A program made the translations under genes and the position numbers. 21,266 bases of DNA. Origin: Bacteroidia bacterium. GTDB lineage: Bacteria > Bacteroidota > Bacteroidia > Bacteroidales > Azobacteroidaceae. This document shows, one piece after another, positions 1-6,961 of the stretch (the stretch's first letter is position 1; the number at the start of each line of letters is the position of its first letter). The stretch is from contig BNTV01000089.1 of NCBI GenBank assembly GCA_025996865.1, positions 1 to 21,266 on the forward strand, read 5' to 3'. The notes beneath the pieces are model-generated. The model was not told the DNA's origin. It ran no database searches and saw only the letters and a program-made list of their open reading frames with translations.

Positions 1-2
1 AA

Positions 3-185
3 AGCCCTGAATTGCCATGCCCAAATGACACGAAAATCTTCAATTGGATTGAACCAATCTCCTTTTCTGCCGCTTCGTTCTGCTTTCAACAAATCATTGT
101 GTTAAAAAATCAAATCAACAACACAAACTATTTACAAATTTTAACAATCACTTTTGAAAAATGGGGGTTTTCGGACAGACACTAA
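3..185 (+). pseudogene. Possible frameshifted upstream part of the kinase (open frame from window edge)
   Basis: One plus-strand frame stays open from the left edge to TAA at 183-185, about 60 codons, and overlaps the kinase start. The overlap contains short homopolymers (five A at 157-161, five G at 163-167, four T at 168-171). A one-base slip there would join this frame to the kinase frame. The peptide has no kinase motif I recognise, and the DNA from about 95 to 160 is very A-rich and could be intergenic. It could equally be the tail of an unrelated upstream gene. Confidence 0.25.
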
Positions 186-1048
186 ATACCCAAGAAGAAA
201 TCATTGGAAAGTCCTTAGAAAAAATAGATTATCCATTAACTCAAGAATTAGCGAAAATAAAAAATTCGACTTCCGAAATCATCCGCTTAAGCGACGCCAA
301 TATTTACAAATGCACCTGTTCATCCTTTATCGACAAAGGTTTTTACCACACTTTTTACCTGATCGAATCCCTGACGGAAGAAGTTTTCAAAGCCGAGAAA
401 AAAGCCTACGAAAAAGTAATCCGCATGATTGCGCACGAAGTCAACAACACAACTGCGGGACTGACTTCTACGCTTGATACACTGAACAATACATTGCGAA
501 ACGAAGACATCGGCTCCGTCTTGCAAGTAACCATTGAAAGGTGTTACGGCATGAATCGTTTTATCAACAATTTCGCCGATGTAGTCCGCATTCCCGAACC
601 GGAATTTCGGGAAACGAATCTGAATGAATTGGTTATTTCCTGCAAGCGATTCATGGAAAATATTTGCCGGAACAGAAACATCCGGATTAATCTGGAATTA
701 AGTGAAACTTCACCTGTTGTGATGATTGACAGTGTTTTATTCGAACAAGTTTTAGTCAACATCATCAAAAATTCGACCGAAGCGATAGGGGAGGAGGGAG
801 GCTGTATTTTCATCCGTACCGAAGCCGAACCGCCTTGTCTCGAAATCGCCGATAGCGGTAAAGGTATTGATAAAAACACTGAAACAAAGTTATTTACCCC
901 TTTTTTCTCAACCAAACCGAATGGACAAGGTTTGGGATTAATCTTTATTCGTGAAGTATTGCAAAGGCATGGTTGCGTTTTTTCACTTCGCACTTATCCC
1001 GATGGAATGACAAAATTCAAAATATCTTTTCAACCGAAAAACAGATAG
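161..1048 (+). CDS. Sensor histidine kinase, C-terminal part (half PAS + HisKA + HATPase_c)
   Basis: Autophosphorylating kinase of a two-component system. The H-box is around H92 (RMIAHEVNN), the N-box at residues 200-204 (NIIKN), the G1 box near 231-236 (DSGKGI), the F-box near 245-252 (FTPFFSTK) and the G2 box near 255-260 (GQGLGL). The first ~75 residues read like the second half of a PAS domain. Related Bacteroidales kinases, as I remember them, carry membrane segments, HAMP and the rest of PAS upstream, so this 295-aa frame looks 5'-incomplete. The ATG at 161 is the first start after an in-frame TGA at 155-157. The 3' end overlaps the convergent spmAB gene by 19 bp. Family assignment is firm; whether the gene is intact is not. 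Confidence 0.85.
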   Translation: MGVFGQTLNTQEEIIGKSLEKIDYPLTQELAKIKNSTSEIIRLSDANIYKCTCSSFIDKGFYHTFYLIESLTEEVFKAEKKAYEKVIRMIAHEVNNTTAGLTSTLDTLNNTLRNEDIGSVLQVTIERCYGMNRFINNFADVVRIPEPEFRETNLNELVISCKRFMENICRNRNIRINLELSETSPVVMIDSVLFEQVLVNIIKNSTEAIGEEGGCIFIRTEAEPPCLEIADSGKGIDKNTETKLFTPFFSTKPNGQGLGLIFIREVLQRHGCVFSLRTYPDGMTKFKISFQPKNR

Positions 1049-2262
1049 CAAACAAAAATAGCCGCCAAAGTCCCCGCCAAATCAGCCAACAAAGCTACCG
1101 GAACCGTATAACGGGTATTTTTCACATTAATCGCCCCGTAATAAACGGCAACCAAATAAAAAGTCGTATCCGTCGATCCTTGGAAAATACTTGCCAATCG
1201 TCCCGCAAACGAATCCGCCCCAAAAGTTTGCATGGTATCTATCATCAATCCGCGCGCACCGCTTCCGCTCAAAGGTTTCATAAGCGCAGTAGGAAACGCA
1301 TCTATCCAATCGGTGGGTAATCCGCACGATGACACGAGATAAGCAATTCCATCCGTTAGATATCCCATCGCTCCCGAAGTGCGGAAAAGCGCTACTCCCA
1401 CCAAAATAGCTATCAAATAAGGAATAATCATTATCGCCGTTTTAAAACCTTCTTTCGCACCTTCAATAAAAGCATCATAAACATTCACTTTCTTACGAAC
1501 TCCCGAAACGATAAAAGCGATAATAATAGAAAACAAGAACAAATTAGCCGTTAAAGTCGAATAAACCGAAATTTTATCTTGTGGCAAAGACTTTACAAAC
1601 CAAAACATTAACGCGATTAAAGCGATCAAACCACCGATAAATCCCAATAATACCTTATCCAACAAATTGATTTTCTGCTTGAAACATACACATACCATGG
1701 CTACTAAAGTAGCAATCGTCGTGGCAATCATCAAAGGAATAAAAACGTCGGCAGGATTGGCAGCGCCCATTTGCGCCCGATAAACCATGATTGTAATGGG
1801 AATAATCGTCAAACCGGAAGCATTCAGCACAATAAACATAATCATCGGATTGCTGGCCGAATTTTTATCTTTGTTCAATTCCTGCAATTCCTGCATCGCC
1901 TTTAATCCTGCGGGAGTTGCAGCATTATCCAGATTCAGCATATTCGCCGCAATGTTCATAAATATCGAACCTGTCGCCGGATGGCCTTTCGGAATTTCAG
2001 GAAACAAACGGGAAAAAACAGGCGCTCCCCAACGCGCCAAAGCATTGACTACCCCACCTTTTTCACCAATTTTCATGAAACCCAACCACAAAGACAAAAC
2101 GCCCGTCAATCCTATAGAAATTTCAAATCCGGTTTTTGCCGAATCAAAAGTAGCATTCATCATCGCGGTAAAAATACCCAAATCTCCTGTAAACAACATT
2201 TTACAGAATCCGACAATAAAAGCTATTACAAAAAATCCTACCCAAATATAATTTAATGCCAT
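1030..2262 (-). CDS. Fused SpmA/SpmB-type nucleoside-recognition (Gate) membrane protein
   Basis: A 410-aa polytopic inner-membrane protein made of two related halves. Residues ~1-190 resemble SpmA (motifs around GFMKIGEKGGVV and NMLNLDNAATPAGLKAM). Residues ~235-410 resemble SpmB (AFIEGAKEGFKTAIMIIPYL, LMKPLSGSGARG, QGSTDTTFYL). In spore-formers these are two spore maturation proteins; in non-sporulating Bacteroidetes the fused form is common and its substrate is unknown. It has roughly eight or more hydrophobic segments. It lies 46 bp downstream of the GNAT gene on the same strand and may be read from the same transcript, since I see no clear promoter in that gap. The 3' end overlaps the kinase tail-to-tail. 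Confidence 0.88.
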   Translation of the reverse strand: MALNYIWVGFFVIAFIVGFCKMLFTGDLGIFTAMMNATFDSAKTGFEISIGLTGVLSLWLGFMKIGEKGGVVNALARWGAPVFSRLFPEIPKGHPATGSIFMNIAANMLNLDNAATPAGLKAMQELQELNKDKNSASNPMIMFIVLNASGLTIIPITIMVYRAQMGAANPADVFIPLMIATTIATLVAMVCVCFKQKINLLDKVLLGFIGGLIALIALMFWFVKSLPQDKISVYSTLTANLFLFSIIIAFIVSGVRKKVNVYDAFIEGAKEGFKTAIMIIPYLIAILVGVALFRTSGAMGYLTDGIAYLVSSCGLPTDWIDAFPTALMKPLSGSGARGLMIDTMQTFGADSFAGRLASIFQGSTDTTFYLVAVYYGAINVKNTRYTVPVALLADLAGTLAAIFVCYLFFG

Positions 2263-2308
2263 AAATGTTTTTTATCCTTCCCATCCGTGTCCAATCTCCC
2301 AATGGTAT

Positions 2309-2911
2309 TTATCCTATTTTGTATTTTATCAAATCAAAAAACATAATTCTGGTTTTTAGTTCTTCATCATTCAAAAGTCCTATATGTTCTTTTTCCTGTT
2401 TTTCAGTAGAAAAAAGCGTTTGAAAACCATTCGCTTCATAAAAGCGAATAGTCGCAGGATTATTATAAGCATCGACAGTTAAGTAACGACAAGCGCAAGT
2501 ATTTGTAGGAATAGCAATTAGTTGTTTAATATAAGTTACCAATTCAGTACCTATACCTCTTCCGTTATAATCATTATTTACACCTAAACGGCCTATCAAA
2601 GCTGCCGGATAATTTTTCAACCTTTTTTCGAATGGAATGTGTTCTGTTAATTTTTTTTTCCGACTACCGGGTAAATGTCTTGCATCAATACTTGAATTAG
2701 ACATAGTAAATGCACAAACAATTATTTGTAAATTTTCATTAAGACGATAACAATATGAATTTCCTAACAATTGTCGATTAAAATTATCAGAATTATTATT
2801 GAAAAAATCATCCAAATCTTTATCACCACAACAGAAAGGAATACATTGTAATAATATTTTATTATTCAACGGAAAAACTGTACAATGATTATCAAGAAAC
2901 CCTTGTTTCAT
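2309..2911 (-). CDS. GNAT N-acetyltransferase, toxin-like
   Basis: A 200-aa GNAT-fold protein. The acetyl-CoA pyrophosphate-binding loop is visible around residues 114-123 (DYNGRGIGTE), after the beta-strand IGRLGVN. The C-terminal signature DAYNNPATIRFYEANGF (near 147-163) includes the usual Tyr. Layout and size resemble TacT-type acetyltransferase toxins that modify aminoacyl-tRNA, but a metabolic acetyltransferase cannot be excluded. The start overlaps the stop of the upstream 60-aa gene by ATGA (2908-2911), so the two are translationally coupled, as is usual for toxin-antitoxin pairs. The gene looks intact. Confidence 0.75.
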   Translation of the reverse strand: MKQGFLDNHCTVFPLNNKILLQCIPFCCGDKDLDDFFNNNSDNFNRQLLGNSYCYRLNENLQIIVCAFTMSNSSIDARHLPGSRKKKLTEHIPFEKRLKNYPAALIGRLGVNNDYNGRGIGTELVTYIKQLIAIPTNTCACRYLTVDAYNNPATIRFYEANGFQTLFSTEKQEKEHIGLLNDEELKTRIMFFDLIKYKIG

Positions 2912-3090
2912 AACTCGTAGCGTTCAGCCATCATTTTATTCCATTGTGCATACATTCTTTTGAACGATTCTTTTTGTTCCTCGCTGAAAGCAAGCGTTCC
3001 ACGCTCTTTTTCAGCTTGCTTTCGTAATCGATCAAAACGACGTGCTGCTGCGCCCTCCAATACCGGCGCATGTCTGATTGGTATTGCCAT
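2908..3090 (-). CDS. 60-aa protein, putative antitoxin of the GNAT pair
   Basis: A small, charged, Lys/Arg/Glu-rich protein predicted to be mostly helical (RRFDRLRKQAEKERG, then FSEEQKESFKRMYAQW). It lies directly upstream of the acetyltransferase and is coupled to it by ATGA. Position, size and coupling suggest an antitoxin or partner. It does not look like the ribbon-helix-helix DUF1778 antitoxin usually paired with TacT, so if this is a toxin-antitoxin module the antitoxin belongs to another family. Function is inferred from context only. Confidence 0.65.
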   Translation of the reverse strand: MAIPIRHAPVLEGAAARRFDRLRKQAEKERGTLAFSEEQKESFKRMYAQWNKMMAERYEL

Positions 3091-3115
3091 AATTCTATAT
3101 TTTAAATTTACTTTG

Positions 3116-3123
3116 CAAAGGTA
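3116..3123 (-). promoter_or_regulatory. -7 box (TACCTTTG) for the 60-aa/GNAT operon
   Basis: The minus strand reads TACCTTTG, matching the Bacteroidetes -7 consensus TAnnTTTG, 26 bp before the ATG of the 60-aa gene. No good TTG -33 box is visible at the usual spacing. Confidence 0.5.
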
Positions 3124-3197
3124 CTATTTTTTTTAATTCTTCCCCGTAATCATCTGCCGAAAAATTCTTTTTCTTTCTCTGAAAAAGAAAGCCTTTG

Positions 3198-3227
3198 TTG
3201 GCAATTAAAAAATAAATTGTATTTTTG
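3198..3227 (+). promoter_or_regulatory. Promoter of the nucleotidyltransferase gene
   Basis: TTG at 3198-3200, then 19 bases, then TATTTTTG at 3220-3227. This fits the Bacteroidetes primary sigma consensus exactly, with the start codon at 3253. It diverges from the 60-aa/GNAT operon. Confidence 0.7.
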
Positions 3228-3252
3228 TAAACAGATATAAGACTATTTTTTT

Positions 3253-3567
3253 ATGAGACGTCCGGAAATAGTACAATCGTTGAAACACATTCTGTTGCGT
3301 GTAGCCCCTGATGCAACTGCTATTCTTTATGGTAGCGAAGCACGAGGAGACGCCCGTCCCGACAGCGATATCGACTTGTTGATATTGGTGGACAAGGATA
3401 AACTCACCTTGGCAGAACAACAGGCGATTACTTTTCCGCTGTATGATATAGAAGTGGAACAGGGCGTATTGGTCAATCCTTTGGTTTTGTCTCGCAGACA
3501 ATGGGAAACAACACACCGCGCTACGCCTTTTTATGATAATATAAAACGAGAAGGAGTTGTTTTATGA
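3253..3567 (+). CDS. MntA-like minimal nucleotidyltransferase
   Basis: A 104-aa minimal nucleotidyltransferase with the signature GS-X10-DXD: G27-S28, then D39 and D41 (SDIDLLI). The third acidic position is probably in YDIEVEQ near residues 64-70. Family members are usually paired with a HEPN-domain protein; in characterised MntA/HepT modules the nucleotidyltransferase AMPylates and neutralises the HEPN RNase. Here the next gene overlaps the stop by ATGA (3564-3567) exactly as in such modules, but it breaks off after 23 codons. The nucleotidyltransferase therefore looks intact but without a partner. Confidence 0.85.
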   Translation: MRRPEIVQSLKHILLRVAPDATAILYGSEARGDARPDSDIDLLILVDKDKLTLAEQQAITFPLYDIEVEQGVLVNPLVLSRRQWETTHRATPFYDNIKREGVVL

Positions 3568-3635
3568 ATGATGCAGAAAGAAATTCAATAGTTGAAATGC
3601 GGTTGGAAAATTCGCAAACAACATTATTCATTTAA
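3564..3635 (+). pseudogene. Truncated HEPN-domain gene (23 codons left)
   Basis: This frame begins with the ATGA overlap typical of MNT/HEPN pairs and reads MNDAERNSIVEMRLENSQTT, then LFI and TAA at 3633-3635. The opening resembles the N-terminal helix of HEPN partners (acidic start, then a helix with Arg and Glu). The downstream catalytic RX4-6H region is absent and the following ~450 bp are AT-rich and non-coding. I read it as a deletion remnant of the toxin partner. The similarity is short, so the HEPN assignment rests mostly on position. Confidence 0.55.
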
Positions 3636-3878
3636 TATACACCTGATACTCATTACTACAAAATGTAGCAACGACAATTACCAAAATTATAAACCATCTC
3701 CATAAAAATTTATTTCAGTTGATAACTTGTAAAAAACTATTTACATCAAGAGGAATAATCAACAAATAAAAACCAAACCCCATTTTTCAATTCAAAAACC
3801 TGTTTTTTCCATCAATTTTTAAGTCCAATACAAACAGCCAAACCCAAAGAAACTGAAAAAAGTTTTGAACTTTATACC

Positions 3879-3899
3879 TTATCAACGAAAAGTTGATAA
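3879..3899. promoter_or_regulatory. Perfect 8-bp inverted repeat, candidate operator upstream of nadA
   Basis: TTATCAAC (3879-3886), a 5-base spacer GAAAA, then GTTGATAA (3892-3899). It lies 11 bp before a TACTTTTG -7-like box. A symmetric site placed over a promoter upstream of an NAD biosynthesis gene suggests a dimeric repressor site. The regulator is not identifiable from this window. Confidence 0.45.
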
Positions 3900-3909
3900 A
3901 AATTATAAT

Positions 3910-3917
3910 TACTTTTG
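3910..3917 (+). promoter_or_regulatory. -7-like box (TACTTTTG), possible nadA promoter
   Basis: Matches TAnnTTTG. The nearest TTG (3893-3895), inside the inverted repeat, is only 14 bases upstream rather than 19, so the -33 element is weak. It would give a ~160-base leader before nadA. Confidence 0.35.
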
Positions 3918-4085
3918 TACAATAAAATTACAAGTAAAAAGGGATGTTGATAACTGATGATTAAAAATACCCAATGTTTGATAATTTAAAAAGCAAATTT
4001 TTGAAGAAAAACTTTTCAGACTTTTCAACAAGGTATATTCATCATCATTAGTTTTTTTAAAATTTAAAATATAAATAATAATAAA

Positions 4086-5039
4086 ATGATGGTTAATAAT
4101 AATGTGAATTTGATTCAAGCTATAAAGGATTTAAAAAAGGAAAAAAACGCCATAATTTTAGCTCACTATTATCAAGAATCTGAAATTCAAGATATTGCAG
4201 ATTTTGTTGGAGATAGTTTGGCTTTGGCGCAATGGGCGGCTAAGACGGATGCGGATATTATCGTATTGTGTGGCGTTCATTTTATGGGGGAAACGGCCAA
4301 GATTCTTTGTCCTGAAAAAAGGGTATTCGTTCCCGATTTGAATGCCGGTTGTTCTTTGGCAGACAGTTGTCCGGCCGACGAATTTGAAAAGTTTATTAAA
4401 GCGCATCCCGGACATACGGTGATTTCTTATGTGAATACAACGGCTGCCGTAAAAACTTTGACGGATGTAGTGGTTACCTCTACCAATGCCCGTCAGATTG
4501 TGGATAGTTTTCCGCCTGAGACGAAAATTATCTTCGGGCCGGACGAGAACCTTGGAAATTACATAAACAGCCTCACAGGCCGGAATATGGTCTTGTGGAA
4601 GGGCGCTTGTCATGTGCATGAACAGTTCTCATTGGAAAAAATTCTGGCGTTGAAAAAAGAACATCCGAATGCATTGGTATTGGCGCATCCCGAATGTAAG
4701 AGCGTGATTTTGAAAATTGCCGATTGTATAGGTTCTACAAGCGGTTTGCTAAAATTTGCGGGTAATTCGCCGAGCAAAGAATTTATTGTAGCCACCGAAT
4801 CGGGAATTTTGCATCAAATGCAACAAAAAAATCCGGATAAGATTTTTATTCCGGCTCCCCCGAACGACAGTACTTGCGCTTGTAATGAATGTAATTTTAT
4901 GAAATTGAATACTTTGCAAAAATTGTACAATTGCCTTAAAAACGAAACGCCGGAAATATTTATCCCGGAAGAAATACAAAAAAAAGCAGTCAAGCCGATT
5001 CGGAAAATGTTGGAAATTTCAGAGAAATTAGGATTGTAG
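4086..5039 (+). CDS. nadA: Quinolinate synthase NadA
   Basis: Condenses iminoaspartate with dihydroxyacetone phosphate to quinolinate in de novo NAD synthesis; cytoplasmic [4Fe-4S] enzyme. The likely cluster ligands are Cys89 (NAGCSLADSC), Cys175 (GACHVHE) and Cys269 (CNFMKLNTL). Other family landmarks are ILAHYYQ near residues 24-30, GDSLALA near 42-48, YVNTTAAVK near 115-123 and LAHPEC near 199-204. At 317 aa the length is normal for the short type. It starts with two Met codons (4086 and 4089) after an A-rich leader. No nadB or nadC lies alongside in this window. The last 12 bp overlap the convergent GT2 gene. Confidence 0.96.
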   Translation: MMVNNNVNLIQAIKDLKKEKNAIILAHYYQESEIQDIADFVGDSLALAQWAAKTDADIIVLCGVHFMGETAKILCPEKRVFVPDLNAGCSLADSCPADEFEKFIKAHPGHTVISYVNTTAAVKTLTDVVVTSTNARQIVDSFPPETKIIFGPDENLGNYINSLTGRNMVLWKGACHVHEQFSLEKILALKKEHPNALVLAHPECKSVILKIADCIGSTSGLLKFAGNSPSKEFIVATESGILHQMQQKNPDKIFIPAPPNDSTCACNECNFMKLNTLQKLYNCLKNETPEIFIPEEIQKKAVKPIRKMLEISEKLGL

Positions 5040-6050
5040 GGAGTTATATTTCTTGTTTCCTTTTATGTAATATTCCAATAATAAACTGATTCTGAAAATT
5101 CCTATGGGTAAGTCAATTTTTGATTTTTTCAGATTTTCTTTGCGAACGGTTTTGTAATTCTTTTTTTGCTTGTTAAAATCTTGTCGCGCTTTTACAACGG
5201 AAAGTGCATTGGCAGGAAAGCCTTTCAACAGGAATTGAAAAGCTGCCAGATAATCGGTAAAAAACCGGTGAATCATTACTTTGCGATATTGTTTTTCCGG
5301 TAAGTTTTTATAAATCATTAAAAGATTGTTCCGGAAGTTCAGGAAAGTTTTTCGTGGATGTTCCATTTTCAGTGTAGCGCCTCCAACATGATAAACTACT
5401 GATTGTGTTAAGCATACAATTTTTTTTCCTCTTGCTTTCAACCGCCAGCACAAGTCAATTTCTTCCTGATGTGCAAAAAAATAAGCATCTAATCCGCCGG
5501 CTTCCAAATAATTTTTCAAGCGAATAAACAAGCAGGCGCCGCTTGCCCACAAAACTTCCTTTTCGTCGTCGTATTGTCCCGAATCTTTTTCAATCGTGTT
5601 GAAAATCCGTCCCCTACAAAAAGGATATCCGTATAAATCTAAAAAACCGCCGCAAGCTCCAGCATATTCAAAAGAAGATTTATCATTGTAAGACAATATT
5701 TTAGGTTGTAATGCCGTAACTTCGGAATGATTTTCCAGATAGTCGATGGCTACTGTCAGCCAATTTTCGGTGACTTCTACATCTGAATTGAGTAAAACAA
5801 CGTATTCGTAGTCCAATTGCGCCAGCGCTTTATTGTAACCTTCTGCAAATCCGTAATTTTTATCCAATTTGATGAGACGGATGGAAGGGTACGATTGTTC
5901 GAGATAGGGTAGGGAAGTGTCTGTCGAACCGTTGTCAGCTACAATAATATCCGCCGCTTCATCAGGCGTATTTTTGATTAATGCCGGCAAAAATTGTTCC
6001 AACAATTTTTGTCCGTTCCAATTCAATATAACCACCGCCGTCTTTTTCAT
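5028..6050 (-). CDS. Family 2 glycosyltransferase
   Basis: A 340-aa GT-A fold enzyme transferring a sugar from a nucleotide donor, probably in surface glycan assembly. The N-terminal strand VVILNWNG (residues 6-13) and VADNGSTD (37-44) bind the nucleotide. LLNSDVEV carries the metal-binding acidic residue near D90. The segment AHQEEIDLCWRLKARGKK and the motif YHVGGATL are typical of rhamnosyltransferase-like GT2 proteins. It is the last gene of the mtaB operon, coupled to the acyltransferase by an overlap at 6047-6050. Donor and acceptor cannot be told from sequence. A basic C-terminal tail follows the catalytic domain. Confidence 0.9.
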   Translation of the reverse strand: MKKTAVVILNWNGQKLLEQFLPALIKNTPDEAADIIVADNGSTDTSLPYLEQSYPSIRLIKLDKNYGFAEGYNKALAQLDYEYVVLLNSDVEVTENWLTVAIDYLENHSEVTALQPKILSYNDKSSFEYAGACGGFLDLYGYPFCRGRIFNTIEKDSGQYDDEKEVLWASGACLFIRLKNYLEAGGLDAYFFAHQEEIDLCWRLKARGKKIVCLTQSVVYHVGGATLKMEHPRKTFLNFRNNLLMIYKNLPEKQYRKVMIHRFFTDYLAAFQFLLKGFPANALSVVKARQDFNKQKKNYKTVRKENLKKSKIDLPIGIFRISLLLEYYIKGNKKYNSLQS

Positions 6051-6961
6051 TCCGTAATTCGTAATTCGTAATTCGTAATTTTTTTACTGTATTTCCAACG
6101 ATTATGCGTCCACAAATAACCGGCGGGATCTCGCAAAATGGTTTTTTCCAAGAGTTGCATGTATTTTTTGGTAATTTCAAATTCTTGATTTTCAGCAGGA
6201 TTCTCGGAAACTAATTTAACTTTTCCTTCGTAAAAACTTCTTTTCGTTTTTTTGATGTCCAAATAACAAACAGCGGCGTCGGCGTGTCGGGCAATCTTTT
6301 CAGTTCCTGTCAGTACCGGTGTATCTTGATTGAGGAAACGCACCCGAATTTGAGGATTATTCGGTGACGGTTTTTGGTCGGACATGAATCCCAATAGCCA
6401 ATTTTTCCCTGCTTTCCGCATTTTTACAATATCTTTATATACGTTGTATTTATCGAATCCTACTGAGTGAAAGCTCTTCCGGATACGCAAGAAAAGTTTG
6501 TCGGAAATTTTATTTCGCAACGGACGGTATATTTGTCCAATGACCAAATCATCATTGGGTTTTATCCACAAAGTGACGGATGTCACCCATTCCCAATTTC
6601 CGAAATGTCCCAACAACAAAATAACCGGTTTACCTTGTTTCAGAAAGTATTGGATAAGTTCTTCGTTTTTGAAAATAAAATGTTTTTTCATCCGCGATGC
6701 GGACATGTTCAACAGTTTGATGGTTTCAAAAAAGTAATCGCAGAAATGATGATAAAAAGCTTTTTCGATGGCAAGAATCTCTTTCTGAGATTTATCAGGA
6801 AAAGAATTAATCAGATTTTTACGGGCTAATTTTTTGCGGTAACCGACTATGTAATAAATAATAAAATAAACTATATCGGAAAATAGATACAGCAATCGGA
6901 ACGGTAAAGTCGCCAATAAAAAACACAATGCGTAAGTAATGTAATATAAAAACCGGTTCAT
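6047..6961 (-). CDS. LpxL/HtrB-like lysophospholipid (lipid A) acyltransferase
   Basis: A 304-aa inner-membrane acyltransferase with an N-terminal hydrophobic segment (residues ~7-40) and the catalytic HX4E motif at H119/E124 (GHFGNWEW). FMSDQKP and TPVLTGTEKIAR are further family motifs. It probably adds a secondary acyl chain during lipid A or other lipid synthesis. It overlaps mtaB upstream (ATGA at 6958-6961) and the GT2 gene downstream. The last residues, ITNYELRITE, are encoded by a 7-bp tandem repeat and are unlikely to belong to the conserved fold. Confidence 0.9.
   Translation of the reverse strand: MNRFLYYITYALCFLLATLPFRLLYLFSDIVYFIIYYIVGYRKKLARKNLINSFPDKSQKEILAIEKAFYHHFCDYFFETIKLLNMSASRMKKHFIFKNEELIQYFLKQGKPVILLLGHFGNWEWVTSVTLWIKPNDDLVIGQIYRPLRNKISDKLFLRIRKSFHSVGFDKYNVYKDIVKMRKAGKNWLLGFMSDQKPSPNNPQIRVRFLNQDTPVLTGTEKIARHADAAVCYLDIKKTKRSFYEGKVKLVSENPAENQEFEITKKYMQLLEKTILRDPAGYLWTHNRWKYSKKITNYELRITE
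6053..6080. repeat. Four perfect tandem copies of the heptamer CGTAATT
   Basis: Units at 6053-6059, 6060-6066, 6067-6073 and 6074-6080 lie at the acyltransferase/GT2 junction and encode the acyltransferase tail on the minus strand. Because the unit is 7 bp, gain or loss of one unit would change the frame of the tail and the stop/start overlap. Confidence 0.9.

Larger units (their letters stand above)
3636..4085. other. 450-bp AT-rich intergenic region with four TTATCAAC sites
   Basis: No supportable gene. The octamer TTATCAAC or its complement occurs at 3718-3725, 3879-3886, 3892-3899 and 3946-3953. The middle two form a perfect inverted repeat. A -7-like box lies at 3910-3917. The rest is A/T-rich, with an A-rich leader before nadA. 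Confidence 0.6.

Noticed and set aside
3718..3953. Chromosomal origin suggested by DnaA-box-like octamers
   Set aside because: The octamer differs from TTATCCACA, there is no dnaA, dnaN or similar gene nearby, and the spacing looks more like operator sites. Kept only as a weak alternative.
6053..6080. CRISPR-like array
   Set aside because: Units of 7 bp are directly tandem with no spacers and no cas genes; this is a simple tandem repeat.
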